From CAZLFQ01 sp044229535 (GTDB taxonomy: Bacteria > Pseudomonadota > Alphaproteobacteria > Rickettsiales > Midichloriaceae), in assembly GCA_044229535.1 (NCBI GenBank), contig JBGASU010000001.1:1116001-1180000 (forward strand): a DNA stretch of 64,000 bases. The letters run 5' to 3'. Shown here piece after piece: positions 1-9,199 of the stretch. How positions within the stretch are numbered: position 1 is the stretch's first letter; each line of letters begins with the position of its first letter. Below the pieces are notes generated by a model. The model searched no databases. It was not told the origin of the DNA and saw only the letters and a program-made list of their open reading frames with translations. The position numbers and the translations under genes were made by a program.

Positions 1-1
1 A

Positions 2-583
2 TATAAAGTTTACAACAAAATTGCTAAATGGTTTGACGAGCATCGTAGTCGAGATTTATTCGAAAAAGCATGGCTTGATAAAGCAATATCCTTACTACCC
101 AATAACGCCCAAGTGTTGGATTTAGGATGTGGCATGGGTGAGCCAATCATTCCATACTTTTTATCAAAAGGACTCAAAGTTACGGGTGTAGATGGTAGCG
201 AAAAATTATTAGAAATGGCAAGATCCAGATTCCAAAATGTTGAATTAATTTTAAGTGATATTCGTCTACTTAGATTGAATAAAAAATTTGACCTAATAAT
301 CGCTTGGCATAGTTTCTTCCACTTATCACAAGATGATCAACGCGCCATGTTCAAAATTTTTATAGATCACCTAAACCCTAAAGGAGTCTTGCTATTTACT
401 TCAGGTGAAGAAGCGGGAGAGGTGTGGAGCGAAAATGGCGGCGAAGAATTATACCACGCCTCTCTTTCTATTGCTGGATATAAAAGCATTTTAAATGAGA
501 AAGGATTTACTCTGATTGACCATAAAGTATTTGACCCAGAGTGTGGCGAGGCTACCATTTGGTTAGCCCAGTTAGAAAGGTGA
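2..583 (+). CDS. SAM-dependent class I methyltransferase (5' partial)
   Basis: The frame is open from the window edge, so the N-terminus lies outside. The visible part begins YKVYNKIAKWFDEHR, typical of the helix before a class I methyltransferase fold. Motif I is LDLGCGMGE, the glycine-rich SAM-binding loop, followed by VTGVDGSEKLLEMA (acidic residue of motif II) and FDLIIAWHSFFHL (motif IV region). This matches small-molecule methyltransferases of the Methyltransf_11/25 type. The substrate cannot be told. The stop is 2 bases before the next start, so the two genes are probably co-transcribed. Confidence 0.85.
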   Translation, partial: YKVYNKIAKWFDEHRSRDLFEKAWLDKAISLLPNNAQVLDLGCGMGEPIIPYFLSKGLKVTGVDGSEKLLEMARSRFQNVELILSDIRLLRLNKKFDLIIAWHSFFHLSQDDQRAMFKIFIDHLNPKGVLLFTSGEEAGEVWSENGGEELYHASLSIAGYKSILNEKGFTLIDHKVFDPECGEATIWLAQLER

Positions 584-585
584 TT

Positions 586-1758
586 ATGAATAAGTTAATT
601 CTTTTGATGTTAATGCTACTATGCAGCCAACACACCCTTGCTGATGACGAAGTTTTTCCTATTTCGACAGAAATTCAAATAGGTAAAATCCGCAACCTCC
701 TCGAGCGCGCGCCTGAAAAGGGAATCTATGTTACTGTAGGCGGTGAGAGGGCTTTTAGAGGTGCGTCAATGTATTCTGGCATCGATCATCTTATAATTTT
801 TGATATTGCGCCCGATATAATAAAATTCAACTCAATTAACATAAAATTACTAAAAGCCGTTGATAAAGAGGTCTATAAAATTCTACGCTGGAGCAGTACA
901 TTTGATGAATGGAAGAAGATGGATGCTAGTCTGTTAGAAGATGATTTCAAGTGGTGGAGTGATCGAATTAGAAACATCAAGGGTTATGACCTACCAGAGA
1001 AGTTAAACAAGACAGGTAGCTCTACCCAGTATATTCGAATTCGTGAAAAGTTAATGAGCATTTATCCTAAAGTTTCTGCGAAGTATAACAACAGAGTTCG
1101 CACATTTTTGACTTATGTTACATGGGATGATATCGCGCAAAATCAGATAGGCTCAAAAGATCCATTATCTAAAGATGAATTTGAATATTTCAATCTAGAG
1201 AGAAAGTCAGAAAGTTCGTGTGTTCAGAAATTTATTGATGAACCTTCGACTACCGTCGATTGGGGTAATATTATAGATTATAAATCTGGTAATTATCTTT
1301 TCGATGATAAGCTATATAAAAGATTACATGACTTAGCACTTCAGAATAAGATAACTGTTCTGAAGCTTAATTTATCTGAAGATGAAGGTTTGAAATTGAT
1401 GATTGATACGGTAAAACTGCTTAAAAGCAAGATTGCTGTCATGGATTTAGATAATCTTTATCTTTATGAATATATGGGTGAGTCAAACTATCGAAAAGCA
1501 ATTAACACACTCTTGCCTTTTGGTGAATCTAGTTCGGTGCTAATAATGATGCATAATTACAAAAGTTTTTCCTGTGCCCAGTTTTCAATGTATTTAGGCT
1601 TTACATTTGAGCATGTGAAGACATGGCAGCAGCAACCATTTTTAGATAATTTCATACATTCCATACCTCAGGAAATATACCCACTTTTAGATGGGCGTTT
1701 GTATGAGTCTAAAGACGAATTACCTACTTATTTTAGAAGCAGAATTAGAAATTTCTAA
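586..1758 (+). CDS. Secreted protein of unknown function, possibly LIC_10091-like
   Basis: 390 residues. The ATG at 586 was chosen because it gives a clean signal peptide (MNKLILLMLMLLCSQHTLA, cut before DDE); the frame is open further upstream but would destroy that signal. The mature part has a Rossmann-like stretch, IYVTVGGERAFRGA, followed by IDHLIIFDIAPDIIKFNSIN. This recalls the LIC_10091-like family of proteins in host-associated bacteria, but I am unsure of the match. The middle is rich in charged residues and tryptophan (KWWSDR). It probably acts in the periplasm or outside the cell. It lies 2 bases after the methyltransferase gene. Function unknown. Confidence 0.7.
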   Translation: MNKLILLMLMLLCSQHTLADDEVFPISTEIQIGKIRNLLERAPEKGIYVTVGGERAFRGASMYSGIDHLIIFDIAPDIIKFNSINIKLLKAVDKEVYKILRWSSTFDEWKKMDASLLEDDFKWWSDRIRNIKGYDLPEKLNKTGSSTQYIRIREKLMSIYPKVSAKYNNRVRTFLTYVTWDDIAQNQIGSKDPLSKDEFEYFNLERKSESSCVQKFIDEPSTTVDWGNIIDYKSGNYLFDDKLYKRLHDLALQNKITVLKLNLSEDEGLKLMIDTVKLLKSKIAVMDLDNLYLYEYMGESNYRKAINTLLPFGESSSVLIMMHNYKSFSCAQFSMYLGFTFEHVKTWQQQPFLDNFIHSIPQEIYPLLDGRLYESKDELPTYFRSRIRNF

Positions 1759-1829
1759 TGGTTAGCAATGACTTGTAAATAGGCTCTTTTCCTGCTACAA
1801 TCTCGCGCAGAAAACTACATGATGGGGAA

Positions 1830-2630
1830 ATGATGAAAAAATCAATATTGATGTTCTGTGCAAGCGTGCTGTTCAGCACATCAGCTTTAGCGAATGAGAA
1901 TTGTTTTATAGCAAAAGAAGGTTCTAAAATTCTTAAAAATGAAGGCGAGTGTTCGATTTCATATTCTCCTGAATCTACATTTAAAATTCCTCTTAGCTTA
2001 ATTGGTTTCGATTCGGGAATTTTGAAAGATGAAACACATCCAGAATGGTCTTTCAAAGAAGAATATGTGTCATTTCTTGATGTTTGGAAGCAACCACAAA
2101 CCCCAACAACTTGGATGAAGTACTCATGCATTTGGTACTCGCAAGTTTTGACCAAGCAGCTAGGTATGAAGAAGTTCCAAGATTACGTTTTGAAACTTAA
2201 TTATGGAAATAAAGATCTTACTGGTGATAAGGGAAAAAATAATGGACTTACAAACGCATGGCTCTCTAGCTCGTTAGAAATATCGCCCAATGCTCAAGTG
2301 ACATTTATAGAAGATTTGCTAGCTAGTAAATTGCAAGTTTCTAAAGATGCTCAAGCCAAAACGAGAAATATTCTTTACGTTGAAGACTTGAGTAATGGTT
2401 GGAAGCTTTATGGAAAAACAGGCAGTGGAAATCTGTTGAGCAAAGATAAGACGCAAAAATTGGAAATGAAGCATGGCTGGTATGTTGGTTGGATTGAAAA
2501 AGCCGATAAAAAAATTGTTTTTGTAAACCACATCGTAGATGACAAAAAAATCGAGCAAGCTGCGGGGCCACGTGCTAAAGAACAGGCGAAAGTTAAGCTT
2601 GAGGAGCTGATCAAAGAAATTAAAAATTAG
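1830..2630 (+). CDS. Class D (OXA-type) beta-lactamase
   Basis: Serine beta-lactamase predicted to be exported to the periplasm (signal peptide about residues 1-21, ending SALA). Class D motifs occur in order: S-T-F-K at residues 49-52 (nucleophile Ser49 and the carboxylated Lys52), S-C-I in place of the usual S-x-V, then YGN, WLSSSLEIS and KTGSG. The change of Val to Ile in the second motif is conservative. Length (266 aa) is normal for OXA enzymes. A second ATG at 1833 sits at a better distance from GGGGAAA and may be the true start. It is followed by a convergent DUF2000 gene. Hydrolysis of penicillins is expected from the family, but spectrum cannot be read. Confidence 0.9.
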   Translation: MMKKSILMFCASVLFSTSALANENCFIAKEGSKILKNEGECSISYSPESTFKIPLSLIGFDSGILKDETHPEWSFKEEYVSFLDVWKQPQTPTTWMKYSCIWYSQVLTKQLGMKKFQDYVLKLNYGNKDLTGDKGKNNGLTNAWLSSSLEISPNAQVTFIEDLLASKLQVSKDAQAKTRNILYVEDLSNGWKLYGKTGSGNLLSKDKTQKLEMKHGWYVGWIEKADKKIVFVNHIVDDKKIEQAAGPRAKEQAKVKLEELIKEIKN

Positions 2631-2754
2631 TCTGTAGATGAAGTTATTAGTTAAAGTAGGTGGCTTGGTATAAGTGGTGATTTGCAATATGTGCTCATTG
2701 CTCGATTTAAAAATTTATTTGCCGATCTTATTCTTTTGTTTGAGATTATTTCAC

Positions 2755-3159
2755 TCAAGAATACAGAGAAAACCTTTTTGTAATACTGGCTACTTTTTCA
2801 AACTCTCCAAATATTACTGCTGCGTAGTAAACATGTTCGTCTTGGGTTTTCTTTGCGATATTGTCAATTTGCTCTAAATAAGTTCCGCCTGTCATACTAT
2901 CAACGAATGCCAACTGCATAACACCCTCTTCTTTGGCTCTGAGAACTGCTTTCTTAATTTCATTCGATTTGCCACGTAAAACTATATAAGGCATTCCAGA
3001 GACTTTCCAGTCATTACCACTTGCATCAATATTTGATTGTAGAAAACTTTTCTCCTCTCCAAGTAAAGCCCCCGTTGCAAATGAAGCATGAGCCACGGCG
3101 TTCATTGCCAATCCCACTTCAAACTCTTTATTTACTATGATTACTAACTTGTTTTCCAT
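2755..3159 (-). CDS. DUF2000 family protein
   Basis: 134 residues. The pattern [23 protein letters not shown] near the start, then [21 protein letters not shown], is characteristic of DUF2000, a small family with a peptidyl-tRNA-hydrolase-2-like fold. No enzymatic activity is established for it. It is transcribed divergently from an XRE-cupin regulator gene, and the shared 90-base region carries palindromes that look like operators. This pairing suggests that the regulator controls the gene. DUF2000 genes are often found beside such regulators. Confidence 0.75.
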   Translation of the reverse strand: MENKLVIIVNKEFEVGLAMNAVAHASFATGALLGEEKSFLQSNIDASGNDWKVSGMPYIVLRGKSNEIKKAVLRAKEEGVMQLAFVDSMTGGTYLEQIDNIAKKTQDEHVYYAAVIFGEFEKVASITKRFSLYS

Positions 3160-3178
3160 AATCTTCTATTTACTTGGT

Positions 3179-3231
3179 GTGCGTTATAACATACAATGAG
3201 TTGCATTGTATCATTGTGCGCTATAGCGCAC
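3179..3231. promoter_or_regulatory. Two operator-like palindromes between DUF2000 and XRE-cupin genes
   Basis: A perfect 16-base palindrome, GTGCGCTATAGCGCAC, lies at 3216-3231. A related imperfect copy, GTGCGTTATAACATAC, lies at 3179-3194; the centres are 37 bases apart. Between them is a further inverted repeat, ATACAATG-N5-CATTGTAT, at 3191-3211. All sit in the divergent promoter region. They are plausible binding sites for the XRE-cupin regulator encoded just downstream. Confidence 0.55.
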
Positions 3232-3249
3232 AAGTCTTATTTTTATAAA

Positions 3250-3816
3250 ATGGAAAAATTAAATAAAAAGATATCGAGCACATTGAAGGCCATCCGCAAG
3301 GAAAGTGGTTGGAGCTTAGATAAAGCTAGCCAAAAAACGGGTGTGAGTAAGGCCATGCTTGGGCAAATTGAGAGGGGTGAATCTAGCCCTACTATTTCTA
3401 CTCTTTGGAAAATCGCTACAGGCTTTGAAGTTTCCTTTTCCTCATTTGTCGACGATATAAATTCAACTAATAGCAAAGTTGTTCATAGGTCTGGTAAAAC
3501 AAAAGAAATTCATCCCTCGGATGATAAAATAAAAGTTTTTTCTCTTTTCCCATTTGATAAGAGTTTGAGCTTCGAAGCTTTCATAATTGAATTATTACCT
3601 AGCTGCGAACATATATCCCCTCCCCATCAGAAAGGTGTTGTAGAGCATATCATCGTCTCTGAAGGAGAAATGGAAGTGCTTATAAATGGCAAATGGAAGT
3701 TGCTTAAAGAACAAGAAGGTTTAAAGTTTAATGCTGACCAACCACATGGCTACCGAAATCTTACAAAATCTAAAGCGGTGATTCTTGATTTGATTCATTA
3801 TAAAACTAGTGCATAG
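3250..3816 (+). CDS. XRE-family transcriptional regulator with C-terminal cupin domain
   Basis: 188 residues starting at ATG 3250 (MEKLNKKISSTLKAIRKE). Residues about 8-62 form an XRE helix-turn-helix (SLDKASQKTGVSKAMLGQIERGESSPTIST, read in two segments). The C-terminal half (about 110-180) is a cupin barrel: VVEHIIVSEGEMEVLING and FNADQPHGYRN. Such HTH-cupin proteins sense small ligands and typically repress adjacent genes. The open frame extends upstream, but that would run through the operator palindromes. Its last 11 bases overlap the convergent gene downstream. Confidence 0.85.
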   Translation: MEKLNKKISSTLKAIRKESGWSLDKASQKTGVSKAMLGQIERGESSPTISTLWKIATGFEVSFSSFVDDINSTNSKVVHRSGKTKEIHPSDDKIKVFSLFPFDKSLSFEAFIIELLPSCEHISPPHQKGVVEHIIVSEGEMEVLINGKWKLLKEQEGLKFNADQPHGYRNLTKSKAVILDLIHYKTSA

Positions 3817-4445
3817 GCTTGTTGCATTGAGTCGCGCATATCATTCCTCCTATGAAAATTATCCCATAACAGACAAATCCAAATATCGCGCCAAATACAA
3901 TTCCCACAGTTTTACCAACATCTGTAGGTAAAGGTGGACAATTGTTATACAGGGACTGATTAAATGCTGCTTTACGAGCGTCATTTAATATTTTACTTCC
4001 ATCATTCCAATCAATTGTGCTATTCAAGCAATTTGTCGTATCATAATTAGACGCAGTGATTTCAGATGTTTTAGAGGTTAGGGGATCAAATAGACTTCGA
4101 TCGATATAATCAAAGCCAACTAGACTAATATTGCCATTTGATGATCCATTGACTTGGTTAACTAAATTTAACAATTCTTGAGTAAAGGCATCCCCATTGC
4201 TTGAGTTAGTAAAGGTTTTTGGATTTGTCATTTGGCATTCCCTGAAAACATCGGGAGTAATTTTGGATATTGGTAGATCGGTACCATTCACTAAGTAGTG
4301 ATTTAGTTCGTTGCCATGACCATCCTGCAAACTAAAAGCAACTTGAGCATCGATTCTATTATCATCAAACCAACAATCAGCAGAATAACCTAAGTAGTCT
4401 ATGATTTGCCTAAGGTTTTTTTAAATATTTAAATGTAGTATACAT
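3806..4445 (-). pseudogene. Membrane-anchored hypothetical protein split by an A7-tract frameshift
   Basis: The long frame (3806-4420) has no ATG or GTG near its upstream end. An ATG at 4445 opens a short frame (MYTTFKYLK) that ends after seven A residues (T tract at 4416-4422 on the plus strand). Removing one A joins the two and reads MYTTFKYLKNLRQIIDYLGY onward, giving about 212 residues. The C-terminus has one membrane segment (TVGIVFGAIFGFVCYGIIFIGG) with short tail. The rest is Asn/Ser/Thr-rich and cysteine-containing. No family recognised. It may be a recent pseudogene, be expressed by slippage, or reflect a homopolymer sequencing error. Confidence 0.55.
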
Positions 4446-4462
4446 AAAAATGCAAATAAAAA

Positions 4463-5026
4463 CTAGGGTCGTACTAAACGCTTTTCTGTTTCATTGATGG
4501 CTAGCCGACTGCTTCTAATTAAGTTCTGTGCAGCTCTAGTTTCTAGTCGTATTTGTAATGCTTTATTGAAATATTTAAGGGCAACCAGATACTGTTCTTG
4601 GTCAAACTTTAATTTTCCATAATGTTGGTAGTAAGCTGCTTTTAAAGCAGGACTGATTTTATTATCTTCAAGAGTATGTTCGATGCTAAGAAAAAGCTCT
4701 TCAGATTTTTTAAATTCTTTCTTCCATTGATAAGCATGAGCAAGTCGGATGGTGTTGACAAAAATTTTATCACTCAGTCTAAGTTCTCTGGCAAGGTTAA
4801 GAGCTGAATTTAAAGTGGCTTCAGACTCACTAAGTTTATTGATTATTCGCAACATTACTCCCACATTCCCAAGAATGGTAATCCGTTCTTCAGTAGTTGA
4901 AGTGTCTAGTTTTGAATTTAGGTCGTCTATAACTTTTTCATAATCTGCTTTGTTATAGACAATCTCACGCAGGCTGCAGTCGAATTCTATATTATCCATT
5001 AAGTCTGAAAAAGTTAGAGGACTCAT
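4463..5026 (-). CDS. TPR-like repeat protein at the end of the parAB operon
   Basis: 187 residues, soluble, without signal peptide. Helical repeats of the TPR type are visible: LGNVGVMLRIINKLSESEATLNSAL, then RLAHAYQWKKEFKKSEELFLSIE, then YQHYGKLKFDQEQYLVALKYFNKALQIR (quoted in part). TPRs bind other proteins; no catalytic domain is present. It begins 22 bases after parB on the same strand and probably shares its transcript. A link to chromosome segregation is only suggested by position. Confidence 0.7.
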   Translation of the reverse strand: MSPLTFSDLMDNIEFDCSLREIVYNKADYEKVIDDLNSKLDTSTTEERITILGNVGVMLRIINKLSESEATLNSALNLARELRLSDKIFVNTIRLAHAYQWKKEFKKSEELFLSIEHTLEDNKISPALKAAYYQHYGKLKFDQEQYLVALKYFNKALQIRLETRAAQNLIRSSRLAINETEKRLVRP

Positions 5027-5048
5027 TTTTATCTCAGAGCCTATAACT

Positions 5049-5954
5049 TTAGAAATTCAATTTCTCATTTCCCAGTCTTTGAATCAACCAATCTAGTTGT
5101 TCCAAAGTTGTGAATTTAATTACCACTTGTCCACCATCCAGTGTGTCATTTATTTGTACTGGCATGTTGATTGTTTCAGTCAGCATTTTTTCTATTTCAA
5201 TAAGGTCTGAATCTTTTGTAAAATGCTTTTCAGCGCCTTCCCTAATCAATCTACTATGTCTTTTTTTGCCAGCTTTTTCTGGTGACTTTTGCTCACGTAC
5301 AAAATTCTCAACTTCTCGCACACTCATGTTGTCATTAACTATTTTAGTAGCGAGTTCAGAAATATTAGGTGAATTAATAATACTTCTTGCATGTCCTGAG
5401 GATAATTTCTTAGTTTCTATAAGCTTTCGAACATCGTCTGGAAGCGTCAAAAGTCGCAAAGTATTGGTAACATGAGATCGACTTTTGCCAATCTTTTTGG
5501 CTATTGATTCTTGAGTATAATTAAACTCTTTTGTCATTCGTTCATATGCTAAAGCCTCTTCGATTGGAGACAAGTCTTCACGTTGAATATTTTCGATCAA
5601 CGCCAACTCAAATGACTCTTGGTCTGAATAGCTTTTTACTATACAGGGAACTTGAGCAAGCCCCACTTTTTTGGAAGCTTGTAGTCTACGTTCACCAGCA
5701 ATTAGTTGATATTTATTTCCAACAACTCTAACGGTAATAGGTTGTAAAATTCCATGCTCTTTAATTGAGTTCGCTAGATCTTGCAATTCTTCTTCACCAA
5801 ACTGCCTTCTTGGCTGATATGGGTTTCTTTCAATTGCATTGATATTCAGCATTTTTACTTCTGAAGTATTGGAATTATCAGTATTGATTATTGTTACGTT
5901 ATCAGAAATCAAGGCTGATAGACCTTTACCCAACGCTTTTTTTTCTGCTGACAT
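5049..5954 (-). CDS. parB: Chromosome-partitioning protein ParB
   Basis: 301 residues. ParB is a CTPase clamp that binds parS and spreads along DNA to segregate the chromosome with ParA. Visible parts: N-terminal ALGKGLSALI (ParA-interacting tail), the ParB/sulfiredoxin domain with NPYQPRRQF, LIAGERRLQAS and ENIQREDLSPIEEA, the helix-turn-helix TQESIAKKIGKSRSHVTNTL, and a C-terminal dimerisation segment after a basic linker (KKRHSRLIR). The start overlaps parA by 29 bases, so translation is likely coupled. Two parS sequences lie upstream in the same cluster. Confidence 0.97.
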   Translation of the reverse strand: MSAEKKALGKGLSALISDNVTIINTDNSNTSEVKMLNINAIERNPYQPRRQFGEEELQDLANSIKEHGILQPITVRVVGNKYQLIAGERRLQASKKVGLAQVPCIVKSYSDQESFELALIENIQREDLSPIEEALAYERMTKEFNYTQESIAKKIGKSRSHVTNTLRLLTLPDDVRKLIETKKLSSGHARSIINSPNISELATKIVNDNMSVREVENFVREQKSPEKAGKKRHSRLIREGAEKHFTKDSDLIEIEKMLTETINMPVQINDTLDGGQVVIKFTTLEQLDWLIQRLGNEKLNF

Positions 5955-6750
5955 CTTCTTGTTCCTCGTTATCGTTTAAAATTTCGAATTTGGTTAACAT
6001 TTCCTTAGCAAGCATCATATAAGCATGGGATCCCAAACATTTATTATCATAAATTAGTGCGGGTTTGCCATGTGATGGAGCTTCGGAAAGCTTAATATTT
6101 CTTGGTATGACTGTCTGGTAAACTATATCTTCAAAAGTGCTTCTTACGTCTTGTTCAACTTGTACAGCGAGTCTATTTCTTCTATCCATCATAGTTAGAA
6201 TTATGCCCTCGATATGAAGTTTAGGGTTTAGGGATTTTTTAATTAGGTTTGTAGTATTAATTAAATGAACTAAACCTTCTAGGGCAAAAAATTCGCATTG
6301 AAGAGGTATTATTAAGTTGGTGGCAAAGCATAAAGAATTTATGGTTAATAACCCAAGTGAAGGTGGGCAATCAATTATTATGAAGTCATATTCAAAAGTT
6401 AAAGGCTCGAGCTTTTCTTTTAGCTGAGTTTCTTTATTTATAATGTTATGTAATTCAATTTCTGCTGCTGCCAAATCAACCGTTGCTGATAAAACGTCAA
6501 GCTTAGGTACAATGGTTTTAGTTATGGCTTGGTATATATCTACCCCATTTATTAGAACATCATAAATAGTTACTTTCCTCGATTTTGTCTCTATGCCCAA
6601 GCCAGTACTTGCATTGCCTTGTGGGTCTAGATCAATCAGTAGAACTTTCTTGCCTATTGCAGCTATGGCTGTAGCTATGTTGATTGCGGTGGTGGTTTTG
6701 CCAACGCCACCTTTTTGGTTTGCTATTGCTATTGTGATGCTTTGTTGCAT
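5926..6750 (-). CDS. parA: Chromosome-partitioning ATPase ParA
   Basis: 274 residues. Walker-type ATPase of the ParA/Soj family that drives movement of ParB-parS complexes on the nucleoid. The deviant Walker A motif KGGVGKTT is at residues 13-20, LLIDLDPQGNASTGL carries the Walker A' aspartate, and FIIIDCPPSLG is Walker B. Length is normal. The gene overlaps rsmG by 22 bases upstream and parB by 29 bases downstream, consistent with one polycistronic mRNA. Confidence 0.97.
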   Translation of the reverse strand: MQQSITIAIANQKGGVGKTTTAINIATAIAAIGKKVLLIDLDPQGNASTGLGIETKSRKVTIYDVLINGVDIYQAITKTIVPKLDVLSATVDLAAAEIELHNIINKETQLKEKLEPLTFEYDFIIIDCPPSLGLLTINSLCFATNLIIPLQCEFFALEGLVHLINTTNLIKKSLNPKLHIEGIILTMMDRRNRLAVQVEQDVRSTFEDIVYQTVIPRNIKLSEAPSHGKPALIYDNKCLGSHAYMMLAKEMLTKFEILNDNEEQEDVSRKKSVG

Positions 6751-7346
6751 TTTGGGCTTAAGTTTTTGATTACTAAAATCGCCCCTTCAGTTTTATAAAT
6801 ATTTTGATATTCTTGCAACTCATAATTCCATTTTTTTGAAACTTCTTTCAGCTCGTCTTTTTGTTTTTTACTTTTGAGTAATATTATAGTTGTCTCTTTT
6901 GAGATCATGTGGGCACATAAATTAATTAAATCTCCTGCACTTGTGACAGCTCTAGAAACAATATAATCAGGCTTTTCAAACACTTTTTTAATATCATTAT
7001 TTATAACTGTGTTTGGAAGGTTTAGTTCGAAGATTACTGTTTTCAAAAAAGTACACTTTTTTGAAATTATTTCCACCATCTTGCATTTTGTATAACCTAG
7101 AATTGCCAGTACCATTCCAGGAAACCCAGCCCCAGACCCGACGTCAATAATAGTAGAATTTTTATTTCCAATATAAGATTCTAGTTGAAGACAATCTAAG
7201 AGATGTTCATTAAACAACGAGTCTCTGTTGCTTTTTTTAGATGCCAAATTGATCTTTGTATTCCATTTGAGAATAAGCTCTAAATATTTTTCTAAGCTGG
7301 CTGATGTTTCACGTGAAACGTTTTGAGGTATAAAAATATTATCCAT
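6729..7346 (-). CDS. rsmG: 16S rRNA (guanine-N7) methyltransferase RsmG
   Basis: 205 residues from ATG 7346; a TTG nine codons earlier is also open but has less support. RsmG methylates G527 (E. coli numbering) of 16S rRNA using SAM. Evidence: [12 protein letters not shown] near the start, [17 protein letters not shown] (SAM-binding motif I), and [11 protein letters not shown]. Residues 9-15 read NVSRETS because a parS site is embedded in the coding sequence, as seen in other alphaproteobacteria. It overlaps the end of mnmG by 8 bases. Confidence 0.95.
   Translation of the reverse strand: MDNIFIPQNVSRETSASLEKYLELILKWNTKINLASKKSNRDSLFNEHLLDCLQLESYIGNKNSTIIDVGSGAGFPGMVLAILGYTKCKMVEIISKKCTFLKTVIFELNLPNTVINNDIKKVFEKPDYIVSRAVTSAGDLINLCAHMISKETTIILLKSKKQKDELKEVSKKWNYELQEYQNIYKTEGAILVIKNLSPKCNKASQ
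7305..7320. promoter_or_regulatory. parS: parS site within rsmG
   Basis: TGTTTCACGTGAAACG contains the perfect 14-base palindrome GTTTCACGTGAAAC, the core of the conserved bacterial parS consensus bound by ParB. It is read through as Val-Ser-Arg-Glu-Thr in RsmG. With the cognate parAB genes under 2 kb away, it is a confident segregation site. Confidence 0.9.
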
Positions 7347-9183
7347 GCTTTTTAATATAAATTTGTAATGCAACGATGGCAGCCGGAGTCATGCCTTGAA
7401 TTTTTTTTGCTTCAGCGATATTAGCGGGTCGTATCTTTTCAAGTTTTGACCTGATTTCATTGGATAAGCTGCCAACTTTTAAATAATTAATATCGCTTGG
7501 GATTGAGATCTCGGTTTCATGATTGTAAAAATTCATGTCATCGCGAAGCCTGTTTTCAAGAGGTTTATACAAAGCTTCGATTGCAACTTTTTCTAAAGTT
7601 TTTATAGGAAATTCTGAAATCTTAGGCTCAATAACCTGAATTTCTTCAAGGGTGATTGATGGGAGAGATAGAAGGTCAAATAAACTCCTTCTTTTGCCAT
7701 CTTGGGTTATTGTTATGCCTTTTTCAGCAAGCGCTTTAGGTGTGTGAGTTGTTGATGCCAAAAAATTTCTAATTTCTAATTGCTGACTCTCTGAAGTTTT
7801 GAAATGAGTGAGGCGATCTTGAGAAACTAGGCCAACTGAGTTGGCTTTCTCCGTAAGTCGTTGATCTGCATTATCGGGTCGTAAATGGATTCTAAATTCG
7901 GCTCTGGCAGTCATCATTCTGTATGGTTCGATCGTGCCATTAGTAATTAAGTCATTTATTAGAACGCCAATATAAGATTCAGACCTATTATTTGTAAATT
8001 CCAAATTATGTAAAGATAAAGCAGCATTTGTACCAGCAATGAGGCCTTGGCCAGCAGCTTCTTCATACCCTGTTGTTCCATTTATTTGGCCTGCTAAAAA
8101 TAGACCTTTTATTTTTTTTGTTTCCAAGGTTGCTGTTAATTCACGCGGGTCAACATAATCATACTCTATGGCATAACCATATTTAAGTATTTTTACATTC
8201 TCGAGGCCTGCTATGGATTTAATGATTTTATCTTGAATGTCTTCGGAAAATGAGGTGGAAATTCCATTCGGATAAACTGTATCGTCATCAAGTCCTTCTG
8301 GTTCTAAAAACACTTGATGCCTATCTTTATCAGAAAAGCGTTTTACTTTATCTTCAATAGATGGGCAATACCTTGGCCCAGATGATGAAATTTGTCCTGA
8401 GTACATAGGTGATTCATGAATATGATCTAGTATGATTTTATGAGTATCTAAATTTGTATAAGTAGAATAGCAGTCAATCTGCGGTACTTTGATTGTTTTA
8501 GTTAGGGTTGAAAATGGTATTGGAGGATTGTCCCCAGGTTGTTTTTCTAAAATGCCCCAATTGATGCTGTTTTTATCTAACCTTGCTGGCGTTCCAGTTT
8601 TCAATCTACTGACGTCGAGACCAATTTTTCTTATGGTGTTAGCTAGTTTAATAGAGGGATTTTCCCCTGCTCTACCAGCTGGCATAGTTTTTTTTCCGAT
8701 ATGGATTAGGCCGCCTAGAAATGTTCCAGTTGTGAGTACTACAGAAGAGCAAGTTAGCAGTTTGTCAGAAATGTATAACCCATCGATTCTGCCATCTTTT
8801 ATTTTTAGATCCGTAACCTCTCCTTCGATGATTTCTAGGGTTGTATGCCCAGATAATAAATTTTGTATGGCTTTTTTATATAATTTCCTATCAGCTTGTG
8901 CACGCGGCCCCCAAACTGCAGGGCCTTTGCTCGAATTTAGCATTTTAAAATGAATTCCTGCTTGATCGATTGCTCTGGCCATTATGCCATCCATGGCATC
9001 TATCTCTCTTACGATTATACCTTTTGCAACCCCTCCAATTGATGGGTTACAAGACATTTCTCCTAAGTTGTTATAAGAGTAGGTAATTAATGCGGTTCTA
9101 ACACCAAGACGCGCTGCTGCCGCAGCTGCCTCGCACCCAGCATGTCCTCCACCAATTACTATGACGTCAAAATCTTTTACCAT
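7339..9183 (-). CDS. mnmG: tRNA uridine-5-carboxymethylaminomethyl modification enzyme MnmG (GidA)
   Basis: 614 residues, normal length. FAD-dependent partner of MnmE; together they make the cmnm5 modification at U34 of several tRNAs. Seen: the FAD-binding motif [17 protein letters not shown] at residues 11 onward, SCNPSIGG, the catalytic-cysteine region RYCPSIEDK, and [17 protein letters not shown]. The C-terminus ([20 protein letters not shown]) is the MnmE-binding helical domain. It sits between mnmE and rsmG in one operon. Confidence 0.97.
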   Translation of the reverse strand: MVKDFDVIVIGGGHAGCEAAAAAARLGVRTALITYSYNNLGEMSCNPSIGGVAKGIIVREIDAMDGIMARAIDQAGIHFKMLNSSKGPAVWGPRAQADRKLYKKAIQNLLSGHTTLEIIEGEVTDLKIKDGRIDGLYISDKLLTCSSVVLTTGTFLGGLIHIGKKTMPAGRAGENPSIKLANTIRKIGLDVSRLKTGTPARLDKNSINWGILEKQPGDNPPIPFSTLTKTIKVPQIDCYSTYTNLDTHKIILDHIHESPMYSGQISSSGPRYCPSIEDKVKRFSDKDRHQVFLEPEGLDDDTVYPNGISTSFSEDIQDKIIKSIAGLENVKILKYGYAIEYDYVDPRELTATLETKKIKGLFLAGQINGTTGYEEAAGQGLIAGTNAALSLHNLEFTNNRSESYIGVLINDLITNGTIEPYRMMTARAEFRIHLRPDNADQRLTEKANSVGLVSQDRLTHFKTSESQQLEIRNFLASTTHTPKALAEKGITITQDGKRRSLFDLLSLPSITLEEIQVIEPKISEFPIKTLEKVAIEALYKPLENRLRDDMNFYNHETEISIPSDINYLKVGSLSNEIRSKLEKIRPANIAEAKKIQGMTPAAIVALQIYIKKHG

Positions 9184-9199
9184 TGTTTCACGTGAAACT
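9184..9199. promoter_or_regulatory. parS: parS site between mnmG and mnmE
   Basis: TGTTTCACGTGAAACT carries the perfect core GTTTCACGTGAAAC at 9185-9198. It fills the short gap between mnmG and mnmE and overlaps the mnmE stop codon. It is the second copy of the site, 1879 bases from the one in rsmG. Confidence 0.9.

Noticed and set aside
2674..2877. Short plus-strand frame over the DUF2000 gene
   Set aside because: Lies opposite a conserved coding sequence and has no recognisable features.
8489..8953. Open frame opposite mnmG
   Set aside because: Shadow of a highly conserved gene.
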